Shown: positions 1 through 8,432, numbered from the stretch's first letter. The stretch: DNA of 64,000 nucleotides from Spartobacteria bacterium (GCA_003134785.1 PLCN01000005.1:1-64000), one strand, 5' to 3'. Notes: a model not told the origin generated them from the sequence alone. Numbers and translations are program-made.

Positions 1-351
1 CCACTTTTTGGGGGTCAGGCCACGGCCTCGCCGTCGTCGCGCGCCTTTGAGTTAGAAAGAATGGGCTGAAACCGCTTCAGGCCGGTGGTAAGACGTTCGA
101 CGACTTTTTTCGAAATAGGGGGCATAAAGTCAGATATACCGAGAAGGCTGCTTGACGTAAAGGACCATTACCTGGGGGAACCAAGGAGGAAACACGGCGA
201 ATCATTACCACAGTATGACGGAAACACACAACCTGCATGTGAGATCATGTTGGCAGGCCGCAATCGTTCGAACTGGCCACCTCGGCGGTCATCCTCCTTC
301 GCCCAGCTACGGCGTGAGAGACTAGACCGACGCTACAGAAGACCTCAGCAC
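1..351. other. Window start, no supported gene
   Basis: No reading frame here has a recognisable domain, a plausible ribosome binding site or family-like composition. A plus-strand frame from 85 overlaps the end of the reverse gene at 352 and looks like chance. I see no RNA gene or clear repeat. Confidence 0.5.
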
Positions 352-1128
352 TCATCGCCGCTTCAACCAAGCCATGGCTCCAATTGCAACGAGAGCGAGA
401 AAGAGGATGGCGATAAGCAAGGTCCAGGGAAGTGATCGGGATGCTTCAGTCGGGGGACGTGGTGATGAAGATGGATCGGGCCCGGAGGAAGCGGGCGAGG
501 AGGGCGACGAAGCGGTTCGAATGGACGGTGTCTGTTGATCTCCCGCTACTTTCAGGCCGTACTGTTTCGCGAGCGCAGCGGCATTGGTCGAGGTAACCGC
601 GTCGGCGGCATCGGCGGTCTGGCTCATGTATTTATCGACGATGGCCTGCCCTATCGGTCGACCCGTGTCGGAGTCAACCGTCGGTGAATCGCGCGTGACC
701 GAAGCAATGTCTATATCGCGGACACCTTCTTCGTTAAACAGATATGCGGAAAGTATTCCTTCGCCTTCGCCGGTGGGTTTGAAGGTAACCAGTCCGTAAT
801 CTCCCAGGTCTTCGATCGGTCCGAGGTAGAAGCTTCTAGGATTAAAGGTCACCGTCCCGGCCTTGGCGTAACCGGCGGCGGTGTTAGCATAAACGGCCCA
901 GATGTTACCTAGCTTTCTGTCCTGGTCCCGGGCCATGGAAAGCAGGACTTCGTATTGGCCATCCCCATCCAGATCCAACTCGAGCCGAAGTAAGGTATCG
1001 GTGGAGTAGATGGTCTTATCTCCGTCGAGCGGTGAGAAGTTCGAAAGGTAGTCCCGAGCTGGATCGTTTTGTGCGAGCGCGGCAGATACGCCGGCTAGAG
1101 CTAGAATGAAAACGATGGCGGCTTTCAC
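352..1128 (-). CDS. Secreted, C-terminally membrane-anchored hypothetical protein
   Basis: 258 residues from a GTG start. Residues 1-19 form a signal peptide ending ALAQ. A globular part of about 160 residues contains an acidic DLDGDGQYE stretch, like the calcium-binding loops of EF-hand or FG-GAP proteins. A Ser/Pro-rich linker (about 205-230) leads to one C-terminal membrane helix and a KRR stop-transfer end. The layout is that of a type I membrane protein with its domain outside the cytoplasm. I recognise no family and the function is unknown. The gene stands alone; a hairpin repeat (1204-1267) lies upstream of its start. Confidence 0.6.
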   Translation of the reverse strand: MKAAIVFILALAGVSAALAQNDPARDYLSNFSPLDGDKTIYSTDTLLRLELDLDGDGQYEVLLSMARDQDRKLGNIWAVYANTAAGYAKAGTVTFNPRSFYLGPIEDLGDYGLVTFKPTGEGEGILSAYLFNEEGVRDIDIASVTRDSPTVDSDTGRPIGQAIVDKYMSQTADAADAVTSTNAAALAKQYGLKVAGDQQTPSIRTASSPSSPASSGPDPSSSPRPPTEASRSLPWTLLIAILFLALVAIGAMAWLKRR

Positions 1129-1203
1129 AGGTCAGGACAAAGCACTGTCCGAGAGAAGTCTTAGACGTTCAACAGCTACTCACGACGGAAGGTCGCTGCG
1201 CTC

Positions 1204-1267
1204 CAAGGAGCGGCGGTCTCTAGACCGCCGAAAGGAGGGACGGCGGTTTGGAAAGCGCCGCTCCTTG
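1204..1267. repeat. Paired-hairpin repeat, CAAGGAG family, copy 1
   Basis: The ends CAAGGAGCGGCGG and CGCCGCTCCTTG are inverted, and inside is a hairpin (GGCGGTCTCTAGACCGCC). A second copy lies at 13101-13166 in front of miaA. Both look like REPIN-type elements, that is, two REP hairpins in opposite orientation. Confidence 0.7.
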
Positions 1268-1305
1268 AGGTGGACACTAGTCCCTTCCACATTGGGGACT
1301 TCGGC

Positions 1306-2346
1306 TCAGCGCTTGATCTCGACCCACTCGTTCGCGGCACGAGAATCGGCGACGGCTTGGACGACGCGCATGTAGCGGACGCCATCCTCGAAATCGGGAT
1401 GGGGACGAACGCGGCCCTTCGATTTCACGGCGGCGATGAAGTCGTCTTCGACATGCCAGCCGCCCTCGAGCTCCGGAGTTATTTCCATCGCATGCAAGGC
1501 GACGTCACCGTCGCGGCCGGCATTGATAATGTCGGACCCGAAGTCGTAGGTCATGGTGCCGGCGTCGCCGTAGACTTCGAGACGGTCGCCGGAGGCCAGC
1601 GTGTCGATGCCGCTAAATTCGAGCACGCCTTCAGCGCCGTTCTCGAAAGTGCAAAGAACCGTGAGCAGATCCGGAACGATGACTTCGTACCCTTGCCGGC
1701 TGGCATGGAGAACTTTGCCGCGCGCAAAAACACCGGTGATGTCGCCGAGCCAGCGCTGGAGCACTTCGACGTAGATGCCCAGGGCGAGAACATTCAGGCC
1801 GCTGATCTCGATGCGCTGCCGCCAATGCGCGGGCGTTTCCGCATTCAGATAAGCGCCGGTGAAACATTGCAGGCGCACATGGTGCGGCTGGCCCAGGTAA
1901 TTTTCCGCCAGCAGTTTTTTCACCAGGAGATCGCCGCGCAGTCCGAACGGCGGCGGACAAAGCATCGTGACCAGCTCGGGAGATCGCTTCGAAGCGGCGA
2001 GCATTTCGTCGGCTTCGGCGAGATCCATCGACATGCGGGCCTGGCAGAAAACGTGTTTGCCCGCTTCCAACGCCGAGACGGTGATCGCCGAATGCATATA
2101 GGGCGGCGTCCCGATCCAAACGATGTCGATGTCGGGAAGCGAGAGCAGGTCGGCCCAGTTTTGCATGGGCGTGGCGTGCGGCGCGTTTTCCTGGCAGAAT
2201 TTCTCCGAGCTTTCGTAGGTGGAATTCGAGACCGCCACGATTTCCACTTCGGGATGCTTTTTCAACCCGGGCAAATGTCGCCGGCGAACAATGTCCCCCG
2301 CCCCAACAAATCCGATTCGCAGTTTTTGATTATTAGATCGGCTCAT
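1306..2346 (-). CDS. Gfo/Idh/MocA family oxidoreductase with altered EKP motif
   Basis: 346 residues from ATG at 2346, typical for the family. The N-terminal Rossmann fold shows the dinucleotide motif GFVGAGDI (residues 12-19), followed by the usual C-terminal alpha/beta substrate domain. Family members act on sugars, inositols or other polyols with bound NAD(P). The conserved EKP tripeptide, whose lysine normally takes part in catalysis, reads QAR here (residues 102-104, in HVFCQARMSMD). Either the chemistry differs, or the protein is a binding or regulatory member. No neighbour indicates a substrate. Family assignment is firm; substrate unknown. Confidence 0.88.
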   Translation of the reverse strand: MSRSNNQKLRIGFVGAGDIVRRRHLPGLKKHPEVEIVAVSNSTYESSEKFCQENAPHATPMQNWADLLSLPDIDIVWIGTPPYMHSAITVSALEAGKHVFCQARMSMDLAEADEMLAASKRSPELVTMLCPPPFGLRGDLLVKKLLAENYLGQPHHVRLQCFTGAYLNAETPAHWRQRIEISGLNVLALGIYVEVLQRWLGDITGVFARGKVLHASRQGYEVIVPDLLTVLCTFENGAEGVLEFSGIDTLASGDRLEVYGDAGTMTYDFGSDIINAGRDGDVALHAMEITPELEGGWHVEDDFIAAVKSKGRVRPHPDFEDGVRYMRVVQAVADSRAANEWVEIKR

Positions 2347-2351
2347 GTTTT

Positions 2352-2567
2352 CAATTAACGATTTAGCGACTTAATGAGTTAGCGAATGGAGGGGAAGGCA
2401 ATCGAATCAGGAATTGCTTGGTGTGGCCAATCGTTAATTCACTTATTCGTTACGTCGCTAATTGCTTCGAGTAATCTTTGACTCCCGTGCGCGATGAACG
2501 TTCAACTCCAGATTTTCGCGAGCGCTCGCCAATCGTTAATTCACTAAGTCGTTAAATCGCTAATTTG
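2352..2567. repeat. Three imperfect copies of a TTAACGA/GCTAATT repeat
   Basis: Segments near 2352-2387, 2430-2464 and 2531-2566 are related. The second and third read about 'tcgttaattcactta…gttacgtcgctaatt', and the first is their inverted relative. They fill the gap before rpmB. The units are AT-rich against a GC-rich background and can fold on themselves. They may contain rpmB promoter elements or be degenerate insertion sites; I cannot tell which. Confidence 0.55.
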
Positions 2568-2626
2568 AATTGTCGCTTGACCCACCGGGGCGAGCGCGCC
2601 AGCTTACGCACTCTTCGGGGGAGATT

Positions 2627-2896
2627 ATGTCGAAAGTTTGCAGCATCACAGGATCAAAAGTCACACGCGGAAGCATTATTCATCGCCGCGGTATGGCGAA
2701 GAAAAAGGGCGGCGTGGGCCGTCACGTGACCAAGAACGTGCCGCGCACCTTCAGCCCGAATCTGCACGAACGCCGCATCTGGGTGCCGGAATTGAAGAAG
2801 TTCGTTCGCATCCGCGTGACCGCGCGCGGGATGAAGACGCTCAATAAGAACGGCGCCTACGCCACCTTGAAGAAGGCCGGTTTGGTTCCGGCGTAG
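2627..2896 (+). CDS. rpmB: 50S ribosomal protein L28
   Basis: 89 residues beginning MSKVCSITGSK at ATG 2627, preceded by the purine-rich GGGGGAGA; the longer upstream frame has no good start. It shows the L28 pattern: an N-terminal C-x-x-TG-x-K core, the basic HVTKNVPRTFSPNLHERR segment, and a C-terminal ITARGMKTLNKNG-like region. L28 binds 23S rRNA in the large subunit. It is slightly longer than the usual 70-80 residues and carries an extra Lys/Gly-rich stretch around residue 25. rpmG is not adjacent. A 125-bp inverted-repeat element begins 28 bp after the stop. Confidence 0.96.
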   Translation: MSKVCSITGSKVTRGSIIHRRGMAKKKGGVGRHVTKNVPRTFSPNLHERRIWVPELKKFVRIRVTARGMKTLNKNGAYATLKKAGLVPA

Positions 2897-2924
2897 GTCG
2901 AGCTTTGGCATCGCATCACTGCGA

Positions 2925-3049
2925 TGTCGTCCCGAGCCGCGTTAGACGGCGAGGGACCTCCCAACTGTTATCGGTCACGCTAATCGCCGTTCGTGTAGTT
3001 GAATCTACGGCTGTGAGGTCCCTCGCCGTCTGCGCGGCTCGGGATGACA
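2925..3049. mobile_element. MITE-like element, TGTCATCCCGAG family, copy 1
   Basis: Long imperfect terminal inverted repeats of about 35 bp (TGTCGTCCCGAGCCGCG… and …CGCGGCTCGGGATGACA) enclose a core that includes 'cacgctaatcgccgttcgtgt'. A close copy lies at 15866-15989, and a third with a different core at 22531-22686. It has no coding capacity. It sits directly after rpmB, where its long hairpin could also stop or protect the transcript. Confidence 0.78.
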
Positions 3050-3066
3050 CGGGAGCGTCGCTAATC

Positions 3067-3153
3067 CTGTAGCCGCCGCCCTGTGGGCGGCGCATCGACC
3101 TGGAAATCTTGGTCGCGCTTTTCCCGGCGCTTCGCATAGCGAAGCGGCTACAG
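3067..3153. repeat. REPIN-like element, GTAGCCGC family, copy 1
   Basis: Two REP-like halves in opposite orientation. The left half is CTGTAGCCGCC plus hairpin GCCGCCCTGTGGGCGGC; the right half is CGCTTCGCATAGCGAAGCG plus GGCTACAG. The stems differ in sequence but each is internally paired, and the GTAGCCGC head is shared. Its right end contains the stop codon of the adjacent reverse gene (3148-3150). Confidence 0.8.
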
Positions 3154-4758
3154 CGGGAGCGAATCGGCGGTCCCGATCGTTTCCGGTGATTCTTCTGAAA
3201 CGGACTGAGCTGGTTGTTCCGGTTCGACCGAAACAGACGCTACGGTTTCTTCCGTCTCTGAAACGATAGCCTCAACCGGTTTTTCTTTCGCCTGGGCTTC
3301 CACAATTGGCTCGGCCAGCTGGGCATCCGCCACTGTTTCTGCCGGTTTGGCCTCAGTCGAATCAGCCGGTTTTTCCACAATCTCAACAGCAGGAGCAGCA
3401 GCCGGCAGCTTCGTTCGCGGCAGATCGAGCGAGCCGTCGTTGACCTCGATGACGTAACCTTCGCTCACTAGCCAATGCAGGTCGGACGCGAGCGTTAGCC
3501 TGGTGCGTTCGAGATCGGCGGATTCGGCCCCGGCGGGCGCCAGTTGTTCCGCCAATTGTTTGCGGTTGATCCCCGGTGTTGATGTCACCTTTTCGAGAAT
3601 CGCATTGATGGAAGCGGAAACACCCGCACTCTCGTGCGAAAAGACGCGCGCCCGGATAGGCGAAACGAAAAGCATCCCGCGCCGATGCCGGAAAATATTC
3701 AGGCCGGCCTGGCGCAATCCGGCCGATAATTCCTGCATCATCTTCGAAGGCGATCGCGTTTCCGCCGACCACGCGTTCTCGATCGCGCGTCCCAGAGCGC
3801 GATCCGGCAGCCGCCGGCTCAACACGCCGCCGATGGTCAACTCGTGAGCGCTTCGCAACAAATCCGGAAGATGATGTTGCCGAAAATGGCGTTCCACTTC
3901 GGCTGGATTGGTGAACGTGAGCGGCGGCTCGCGCGTTTTCGCGGTGTAAGTGGTGATGCTGCGCGCCTGCTCTTTCCATTGCTCGACCACCGCGGGATCA
4001 CTCACGATCTCGATCTGCTTTTGATAATCGGCGAAGCTCATCCGGCGGCTGAACCGGGCCTCGTAAAGATTGCGCAACTGCGGCTGGTAATTGTGGTGAT
4101 TGGTAGGGCCGAGCAAAGTCCCACTGAGACGGCAGCGCGCGACATTGGTAAAATTTCCCTTGAGCGGTTCGGTCTGGGTGACTTCGACTGTGTAAAAATC
4201 GTCCCGCGCACTGGCGAAGGCGCCGTTCTCCAGAATTCGGCGGTCGGAAGCGACGGCTCCGTTTTCGCCCAGTTGAAAGAGCGGGCGGTCCTCGGCTGTG
4301 GTCAGTTGAACGTCGTAACGCTCCGGTTTTTCCAAAAAGAGGCGGGCCAGCGCGAAAACAGAATAGGCGACCGAGCCGGACTTGATTTGCGCGATAACGC
4401 TGTTGAAAGCGGGGGCGCGCGGCAGGAAACGAACGTTGACCGCAATGGGCTGGACCACTTCCCGCTCCCGGCGCTCGTCCTGTCGCCGGTGGTCCTCAGC
4501 CGGGCGCGGCCCTCTCGGTCGATCGGGTCCGGGCCGGCGTGGCCGTGGCTCACGTGATTGCGGGGCGCGCGGATCGCGTGATCGGGGCGCGCGCCGCTCG
4601 CGATCGCGGTTGCGATCGGGCCGCGACCCGCCGCGGTCGAAGGAGCGTTCGTCCTCGCCTTCGAAATGGGAATACTCGTTGACGCGCGCGGGTTCGTTGA
4701 CCCAGGCGGGCATCAATTTCAGATCGAGCAATTCCTCAGTGGTAGTCGGGGACGACAT
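3148..4758 (-). CDS. Arg/Asp-rich protein with C-terminal winged-helix-like region
   Basis: 536 residues if started at ATG 4758 (MSSPTTTEELLD), which has the purine run AGAGAGAGAAG just upstream; the frame stays open further 5' but without family-like sequence. Residues about 40-110 are strongly Arg/Asp/Pro-rich and disordered, resembling RNA-binding RGG/RD tails. The central 300 residues are a folded domain I do not recognise. Around residues 385-455 is a helix-turn-helix/winged-helix-like pattern (INAILEKV…GINRKQLAEQL…DLHWLVSEGYVIEV). The tail is acidic and Ala/Glu-rich. It is probably a nucleic-acid-binding regulator, by inference only. Its stop codon lies inside a REPIN-like element. Confidence 0.65.
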   Translation of the reverse strand: MSSPTTTEELLDLKLMPAWVNEPARVNEYSHFEGEDERSFDRGGSRPDRNRDRERRAPRSRDPRAPQSREPRPRRPGPDRPRGPRPAEDHRRQDERREREVVQPIAVNVRFLPRAPAFNSVIAQIKSGSVAYSVFALARLFLEKPERYDVQLTTAEDRPLFQLGENGAVASDRRILENGAFASARDDFYTVEVTQTEPLKGNFTNVARCRLSGTLLGPTNHHNYQPQLRNLYEARFSRRMSFADYQKQIEIVSDPAVVEQWKEQARSITTYTAKTREPPLTFTNPAEVERHFRQHHLPDLLRSAHELTIGGVLSRRLPDRALGRAIENAWSAETRSPSKMMQELSAGLRQAGLNIFRHRRGMLFVSPIRARVFSHESAGVSASINAILEKVTSTPGINRKQLAEQLAPAGAESADLERTRLTLASDLHWLVSEGYVIEVNDGSLDLPRTKLPAAAPAVEIVEKPADSTEAKPAETVADAQLAEPIVEAQAKEKPVEAIVSETEETVASVSVEPEQPAQSVSEESPETIGTADSLPL

Positions 4759-4925
4759 CTTCTCTCTCTTACGCCAAGCGCACGCGAAGTAAACTGCGCG
4801 CAGCTCTCGCGCGAAGCAATCCAGCCGGAAATTGATTGACAAGATCGCTAATTCATTTACTTGCCATCCTTGCCGGGAATGGCTTAAAGAGCTGCCCCTC
4901 AATCAACGCCAGCGGAGAAATTTTT

Positions 4926-5174
4926 ATGAGCGACAAACCAATTGAAGAGAAGGTGAAGGACATCATCGTCGAGCAGCTCGGCGTCAACCCGGAACAGGTC
5001 ACTCCCACGGCGTCGTTCATCGAAGATCTCGGCGCGGACTCGCTCGATATCGTCGAGCTGGTGATGGCTTTCGAGGAGGAATTTTCCGTCGAAGTGCCGG
5101 ATGAAGATGCCGAGAAACTTCAGACCGTCGGCGACGTGGTGAAATACATCGAAGAGAAGTCTTCGAAGCAATAG
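4926..5174 (+). CDS. acpP: Acyl carrier protein
   Basis: 82 residues from ATG 4926 with GGAG about 10 bases upstream. It has the four-helix ACP pattern and the DSL motif, with Ser39 as the site for the 4'-phosphopantetheine arm ([15 protein letters not shown]). It is acidic throughout, as expected for the carrier of fatty acid synthesis. It is divergent from the Arg-rich protein gene, so 4759-4925 is probably a shared promoter region. The fab genes that often flank acpP are absent. A hairpin repeat and a clear terminator follow. Confidence 0.97.
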   Translation: MSDKPIEEKVKDIIVEQLGVNPEQVTPTASFIEDLGADSLDIVELVMAFEEEFSVEVPDEDAEKLQTVGDVVKYIEEKSSKQ

Positions 5175-5233
5175 GTGGCATCGGCTTCTAGCCGATGATT
5201 CCGCCAAGTACATCGGCAAGATGCCGATGCCAC
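5174..5233. repeat. REPIN-like paired hairpins, GTGGCATCGGC family
   Basis: GTGGCATCGGC-ttcta-GCCGATG is followed by CATCGGCaagatGCCGATGCCAC: two hairpins in opposite orientation with a shared head. The element begins at the acpP stop codon, as seen with other repeat families in this window. Confidence 0.7.
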
Positions 5234-5234
5234 A

Positions 5235-5262
5235 AACACGGCTTCGGCCGTGTTTTTGTTTC
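5235..5262 (+). terminator. Rho-independent terminator after acpP
   Basis: Stem AACACGGC (5235-5242), loop TTCG, stem GCCGTGTT (5247-5254), then a T-rich tract TTTGTTT. It lies about 60 bases after the acpP stop. Confidence 0.85.
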
Positions 5263-5299
5263 GGGTTGCAGACCAGGTTAAGCGGCACAGACTGAACGG

Positions 5300-6400
5300 A
5301 TGAACTTTGCCCTGCTTCAGAGGCCGCTCTTTTATGTGGCCGGGCATTACGTCTCCTTTCTGGGGTTCGTCGCTTTCGCGGTCCTTTTCGCCATCGGTCT
5401 CGCCACCGCGAAGACCCTGCAAAGCGGAACGGTCCGGCGCTTCCTCGCGCGCTTCAAGTTGGACGCAAACTTCATCGCGATCGTCACCACAATCCTCAGC
5501 GTTTCGGCCCTCGCGTTTTTCACCGTCACCGCGATCAACGCCGCCGGCATTCCGCTCCTCTGGACCGCGCCCGTTCTCGGAACCACGCTCAGTCTCGTTC
5601 AAATCTTCCTGCTGATCGCGCTGCTCATCGGAGTCTTTTGGTTTTCTTCGCGGACGAAGCGATTTCTTTTCAACCGCTTCCTCGTCAACAGCGGGCTGGA
5701 CCGCGCGTTGCAATACGCCATCGCGCAGATCGTCAGCAATCTCGTCCTGGTCGTCGGCATTTTTATTGTGCTCGAGAACACCGGCATTCATCTCGGCGCG
5801 CTCACCGTTTTCGCCGGCGCGGTCGGCGTCGGGGTCGGGTTCGGGCTGCAAAATATCGCGAGCAATTTCATTAGCGGACTCGTCATTCTGGCGGAGCGAC
5901 CGATCACGATCGGCGATCGCGTCGAGGTGGCGGGCCTGGCGGGCCAGGTGGAATTGATCCGCGCGCGCAGCACCGTCATTCGCACGAACGACAACATCGC
6001 GATGATCGTGCCGAACACGAAATTCATCGACTCGCCCGTGACGAACTGGACCTATGGCGATCCCCGCGTGCGTTTCCGAGTTCCGGTCGGTGTCGCATAC
6101 GGAAGTGACGTCAACAAAGTGCGCGAAGCGTTAATCGCGGCCGGCAAAGGCCATCCGCACGTCCTGCACGATCCGGCGCCCAGTGTTTTCCTGAAGCAAT
6201 TCGGCGACAGCGCCATCGAGTTCGAGCTGGTCGTCTGGAGCAGCGAGATGAGTCATCGGCCGAGCCGATTCAAGAGCGATCTCAATTTCGCCATCGAGGA
6301 GAAATTCCGCGAAGCCGGCATCGAGATTCCCTTCCCGCAACGAGACCTTCACATCCGGAGCGGAGTGCTCAAGACGGAGAACACGGGAGGCAAGCTGTAG
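5300..6400 (+). CDS. Small-conductance mechanosensitive channel, MscS family
   Basis: 366 residues. Three or four membrane helices come first (about 12-38, 58-84, 92-112, 138-165). The MscS pore helix follows, with its Gly/Ala-rich pattern (GALTVFAGAVGVGVGFGLQN, residues about 166-185), then NFISGLVILAERP leading into the cytoplasmic beta domain with GDRVEVAGLAGQVE and VPNTKF. These are the family's defining segments. The channel opens under membrane tension to release solutes in osmotic downshock. The stop TAG at 6398-6400 is part of the CTGTAG head of a REPIN-like element. Confidence 0.93.
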   Translation: MNFALLQRPLFYVAGHYVSFLGFVAFAVLFAIGLATAKTLQSGTVRRFLARFKLDANFIAIVTTILSVSALAFFTVTAINAAGIPLLWTAPVLGTTLSLVQIFLLIALLIGVFWFSSRTKRFLFNRFLVNSGLDRALQYAIAQIVSNLVLVVGIFIVLENTGIHLGALTVFAGAVGVGVGFGLQNIASNFISGLVILAERPITIGDRVEVAGLAGQVELIRARSTVIRTNDNIAMIVPNTKFIDSPVTNWTYGDPRVRFRVPVGVAYGSDVNKVREALIAAGKGHPHVLHDPAPSVFLKQFGDSAIEFELVVWSSEMSHRPSRFKSDLNFAIEEKFREAGIEIPFPQRDLHIRSGVLKTENTGGKL

Positions 6401-6471
6401 CCGCTTCGCTGTGCGAAGCGCAATTCCGGCGTCCGATTTGTCCCGCGCTTCGCATAGCGAAGCGGCTACAG
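6395..6471. repeat. REPIN-like element, GTAGCCGC family, copy 2
   Basis: Begins CTGTAGCCGCTTCGCTGTGCGAAGCG and ends with the inverted CGCTTCGCATAGCGAAGCGGCTACAG, about 25 bases apart. The head provides the stop codon of the MscS gene. Confidence 0.85.
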
Positions 6472-6475
6472 CGGA

Positions 6476-6503
6476 GTTGAACGTTGGGCGTTGACCGTTG
6501 AGC
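6476..6503. repeat. Degenerate heptamer array (GTTGRNC)4
   Basis: Four 7-bp units: gttgaac, gttgggc, gttgacc, gttgagc, followed by gtttctt. It matches the array at 37060-37094, which is also followed by GTTTCTT. This appears to be a decayed copy of the heptamer repeat that flanks the four-helix-bundle gene at 36.5-37.0 kb. Confidence 0.6.
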
Positions 6504-6521
6504 GTTTCTTCCATTTGCCCA

Positions 6522-7697
6522 ATGCCCACCGGCCAAAGCATCCCCTTTCCACTCGGCGTCGCCCGCGTTCTTTCGCTGTCAGATCTTCGGATTGTCGAAG
6601 AATGGAAAGAGGCTTTCGCGGGCAAGAGCAAAGACCACCGCTTTTATGAGATCGTCGAGCAAACGCTCGATTCGAAATTCGAACACAGCTATTTGCTGCT
6701 CGAAGATGACGCGGGCAGGACGCGCGGGATTCAGCCGCTCTTCTTCGTGCAGCAAAATCTCGTGGAGGGTATTCCGGCATTACGCGGCGTGGTGGATGCG
6801 ATCCGCCACCGCTTCCCGCGATTTCTAACGATGCGCGTGCTCATGGTCGGCAACGCCGCCGGCGAAGGGCATTTGTCCACGCGCACGCCGGAAGATGAAG
6901 ACTGGGTGGCCAACGCGCTTCTCGCCACGCTCAAGACTTATGCGAAGCAGTCGAAAGCCTCTCTCGTCGTCTTCAAGGATTTCCCCGCGAAATACCGTCA
7001 CGCGTTCCGCAATTTTTCGGCGAATAACTTTACGCGCGTGCCCAGCATGCCGATGACGGAACTGCAGCTTCGTTACACCGATTTCAACCACTACGTGAGC
7101 ACGCTCGGCGCTTCCACGCGCAAAGACTTGCGACGGAAATTCCGCAAGACGGCCACGGCGCCGCCGATCAGCCTGGAAGTAGTGACGGACCTCACGCCCT
7201 ACGTCGACGAAGTTTACCCGCTCTACCTCCAAGTGCATGAGCGCTCGCCGCTGAAGTTCGAGCGCCTGACTAAAGAATATTTATCCGACCTGGGTCGGCG
7301 CATGCCGGAGCGAGCGCGGTTTTTTATCTGGCGGCAAAATGGAAAGGCCATTGCCTTCAGCGTCGCGCTGGTGCACGACGGCATTATCTATGACGATTAC
7401 CTCGGCCTCGATTACGGCGTCGCGCTCGATCTCCATCTTTATTTCTACACGCTACGCGACATCATCAGCTGGTCGCTCGCGCAAGGACTGGAGCGTTACC
7501 GGAGCAGCCCGTTGAATTACCATCCGAAGCTGCACCTCGGCTGCGATTTGTATCCGCTCGATCTCTACGTGATGCACACCTCGGCCTGGCTCAATCCGAT
7601 CTTCCGTCACGCGTTGAGATTCCTCGAACCTACGCGGCACGATCCGGTGCTGCGGCGTTTCCGAAACGCGCACGAACTGCATGGCGACGCAAAATAA
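6522..7697 (+). CDS. GNAT/FemAB-like acyltransferase
   Basis: 391 residues from ATG 6522 (MPTGQSIPFPLGVARV); an upstream TTG at 6498 would lie in the heptamer repeat and is less likely. It contains the pattern of the BioF2/FemAB-like acetyltransferase fold: STRKDLRRKFRK in the middle, then RARFFIWRQNGKAIAFSVALVHDGIIYDDYLGLDYG near residues 270-310, with the C-terminal half forming the acyl-CoA-binding fold. Members transfer acyl or aminoacyl groups to cell-wall or lipid precursors; the substrate here is unknown. It overlaps the next gene by 17 bases, forming an operon with two SMR-type membrane proteins. Confidence 0.78.
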   Translation: MPTGQSIPFPLGVARVLSLSDLRIVEEWKEAFAGKSKDHRFYEIVEQTLDSKFEHSYLLLEDDAGRTRGIQPLFFVQQNLVEGIPALRGVVDAIRHRFPRFLTMRVLMVGNAAGEGHLSTRTPEDEDWVANALLATLKTYAKQSKASLVVFKDFPAKYRHAFRNFSANNFTRVPSMPMTELQLRYTDFNHYVSTLGASTRKDLRRKFRKTATAPPISLEVVTDLTPYVDEVYPLYLQVHERSPLKFERLTKEYLSDLGRRMPERARFFIWRQNGKAIAFSVALVHDGIIYDDYLGLDYGVALDLHLYFYTLRDIISWSLAQGLERYRSSPLNYHPKLHLGCDLYPLDLYVMHTSAWLNPIFRHALRFLEPTRHDPVLRRFRNAHELHGDAK

Positions 7698-8091
7698 ACC
7701 ATCCGGTTTCGCCAACCCGTCGCTGCACTTGGCGTTGAGCATCCTGTTCGTCACGATCTACGAGTTGTTGCTGAAGCGAGGAGCCATCGACACGGCGCAT
7801 CTCTCGGATCGCTGGGCCTGGACGGGAGTCACCGGATTGGCCTCGCCCTACGTTTGGCTGGCCATCCTCTTCGTCATCCTCAGTCTTATAACCTGGCTGC
7901 ATGTCCTTCGCTACATCCCGCTCTCTCTCGCCTTCCCAATTTCCCAAGTGGTCCATGTTCTGGTTCCGCTTTGCAGTTGGCTCTTTCTCGGAGAATCGAT
8001 CATCGATCTGCGCTGGTATGGCATCGCGCTGGTCTCGTTAGGCCTGGCCGTGGTGGCGAAGCCGGTCGCACGCCTCGAGGAACGTTTATGA
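7681..8091 (+). CDS. SMR/EamA-type small membrane transporter, first of a pair
   Basis: 136 residues with four predicted membrane helices, the size of small multidrug resistance (SMR) subunits. It has an early helix with Glu (LFVTIYELLLKRGA, like the conserved membrane Glu of EmrE), PLSLAFPISQVVHVLVPLCSWLFLGE and a final helix ending at KPVARLEERL. It overlaps the upstream acyltransferase by 17 bases and the next gene by 4 (ATGA). The arrangement resembles heterodimeric pairs such as EbrAB or the undecaprenyl-lipid flippase ArnE/ArnF. With an acyltransferase alongside, lipid-linked precursor flipping is as likely as drug export. Confidence 0.78.
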   Translation: MATQNKPSGFANPSLHLALSILFVTIYELLLKRGAIDTAHLSDRWAWTGVTGLASPYVWLAILFVILSLITWLHVLRYIPLSLAFPISQVVHVLVPLCSWLFLGESIIDLRWYGIALVSLGLAVVAKPVARLEERL

Positions 8092-8432
8092 CGCCCATTT
8101 CTTTCGTCATCATTCTGATAGCACTAACGGGGCACGCGGCGGGGGAGCTTTTCTTGAAGAGAGCGATGGATACTTCCAATGCGGTCGGTTTCCGTTCGCG
8201 AAAATTTGTGGCGCCCTTTACCGCCGGCATTGTTCTGATGACTGTGCAATTCTTCCTTGGCCTTGGGCTGCTGCAACGATACGACCTGAGCTTCATCTAT
8301 CCGTTTCAAGGGCTGAATGTGATTCTCATCACGATCGCCGCAGCCGTTCTGCTGCGCGAAAAGCTGACGCTGCAACTGGTTATTGGCTCGGCGCTGATCA
8401 GCGCCGGGATTGTGCTGGTCTCATTCAGCTAG
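8088..8432 (+). CDS. SMR/EamA-type small membrane transporter, second of a pair
   Basis: 114 residues from ATG 8088, overlapping the previous stop as ATGA. Four membrane helices: helix 1 carries the Glu (ALTGHAAGELFLKRAMD), helix 3 reads LSFIYPFQGLNVILITIAAAVLLREKLT, and helix 4 is LVIGSALISAGIVLVSF. This is the canonical SMR layout, and pairing with an unequal partner suggests an obligate heterodimer. The last 12 bases overlap the end of the convergent ureohydrolase gene. Confidence 0.8.
   Translation: MTPISFVIILIALTGHAAGELFLKRAMDTSNAVGFRSRKFVAPFTAGIVLMTVQFFLGLGLLQRYDLSFIYPFQGLNVILITIAAAVLLREKLTLQLVIGSALISAGIVLVSFS

Noticed and set aside
85-435. Plus-strand open frame of 116 codons
   Set aside because: No family resemblance, no clear ribosome binding site, and it runs into the end of the reverse hypothetical gene.
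1270-2358. Long plus-strand frame opposite the Gfo/Idh gene
   Set aside because: It mirrors the real gene; long antisense frames are expected in GC-rich codon usage.
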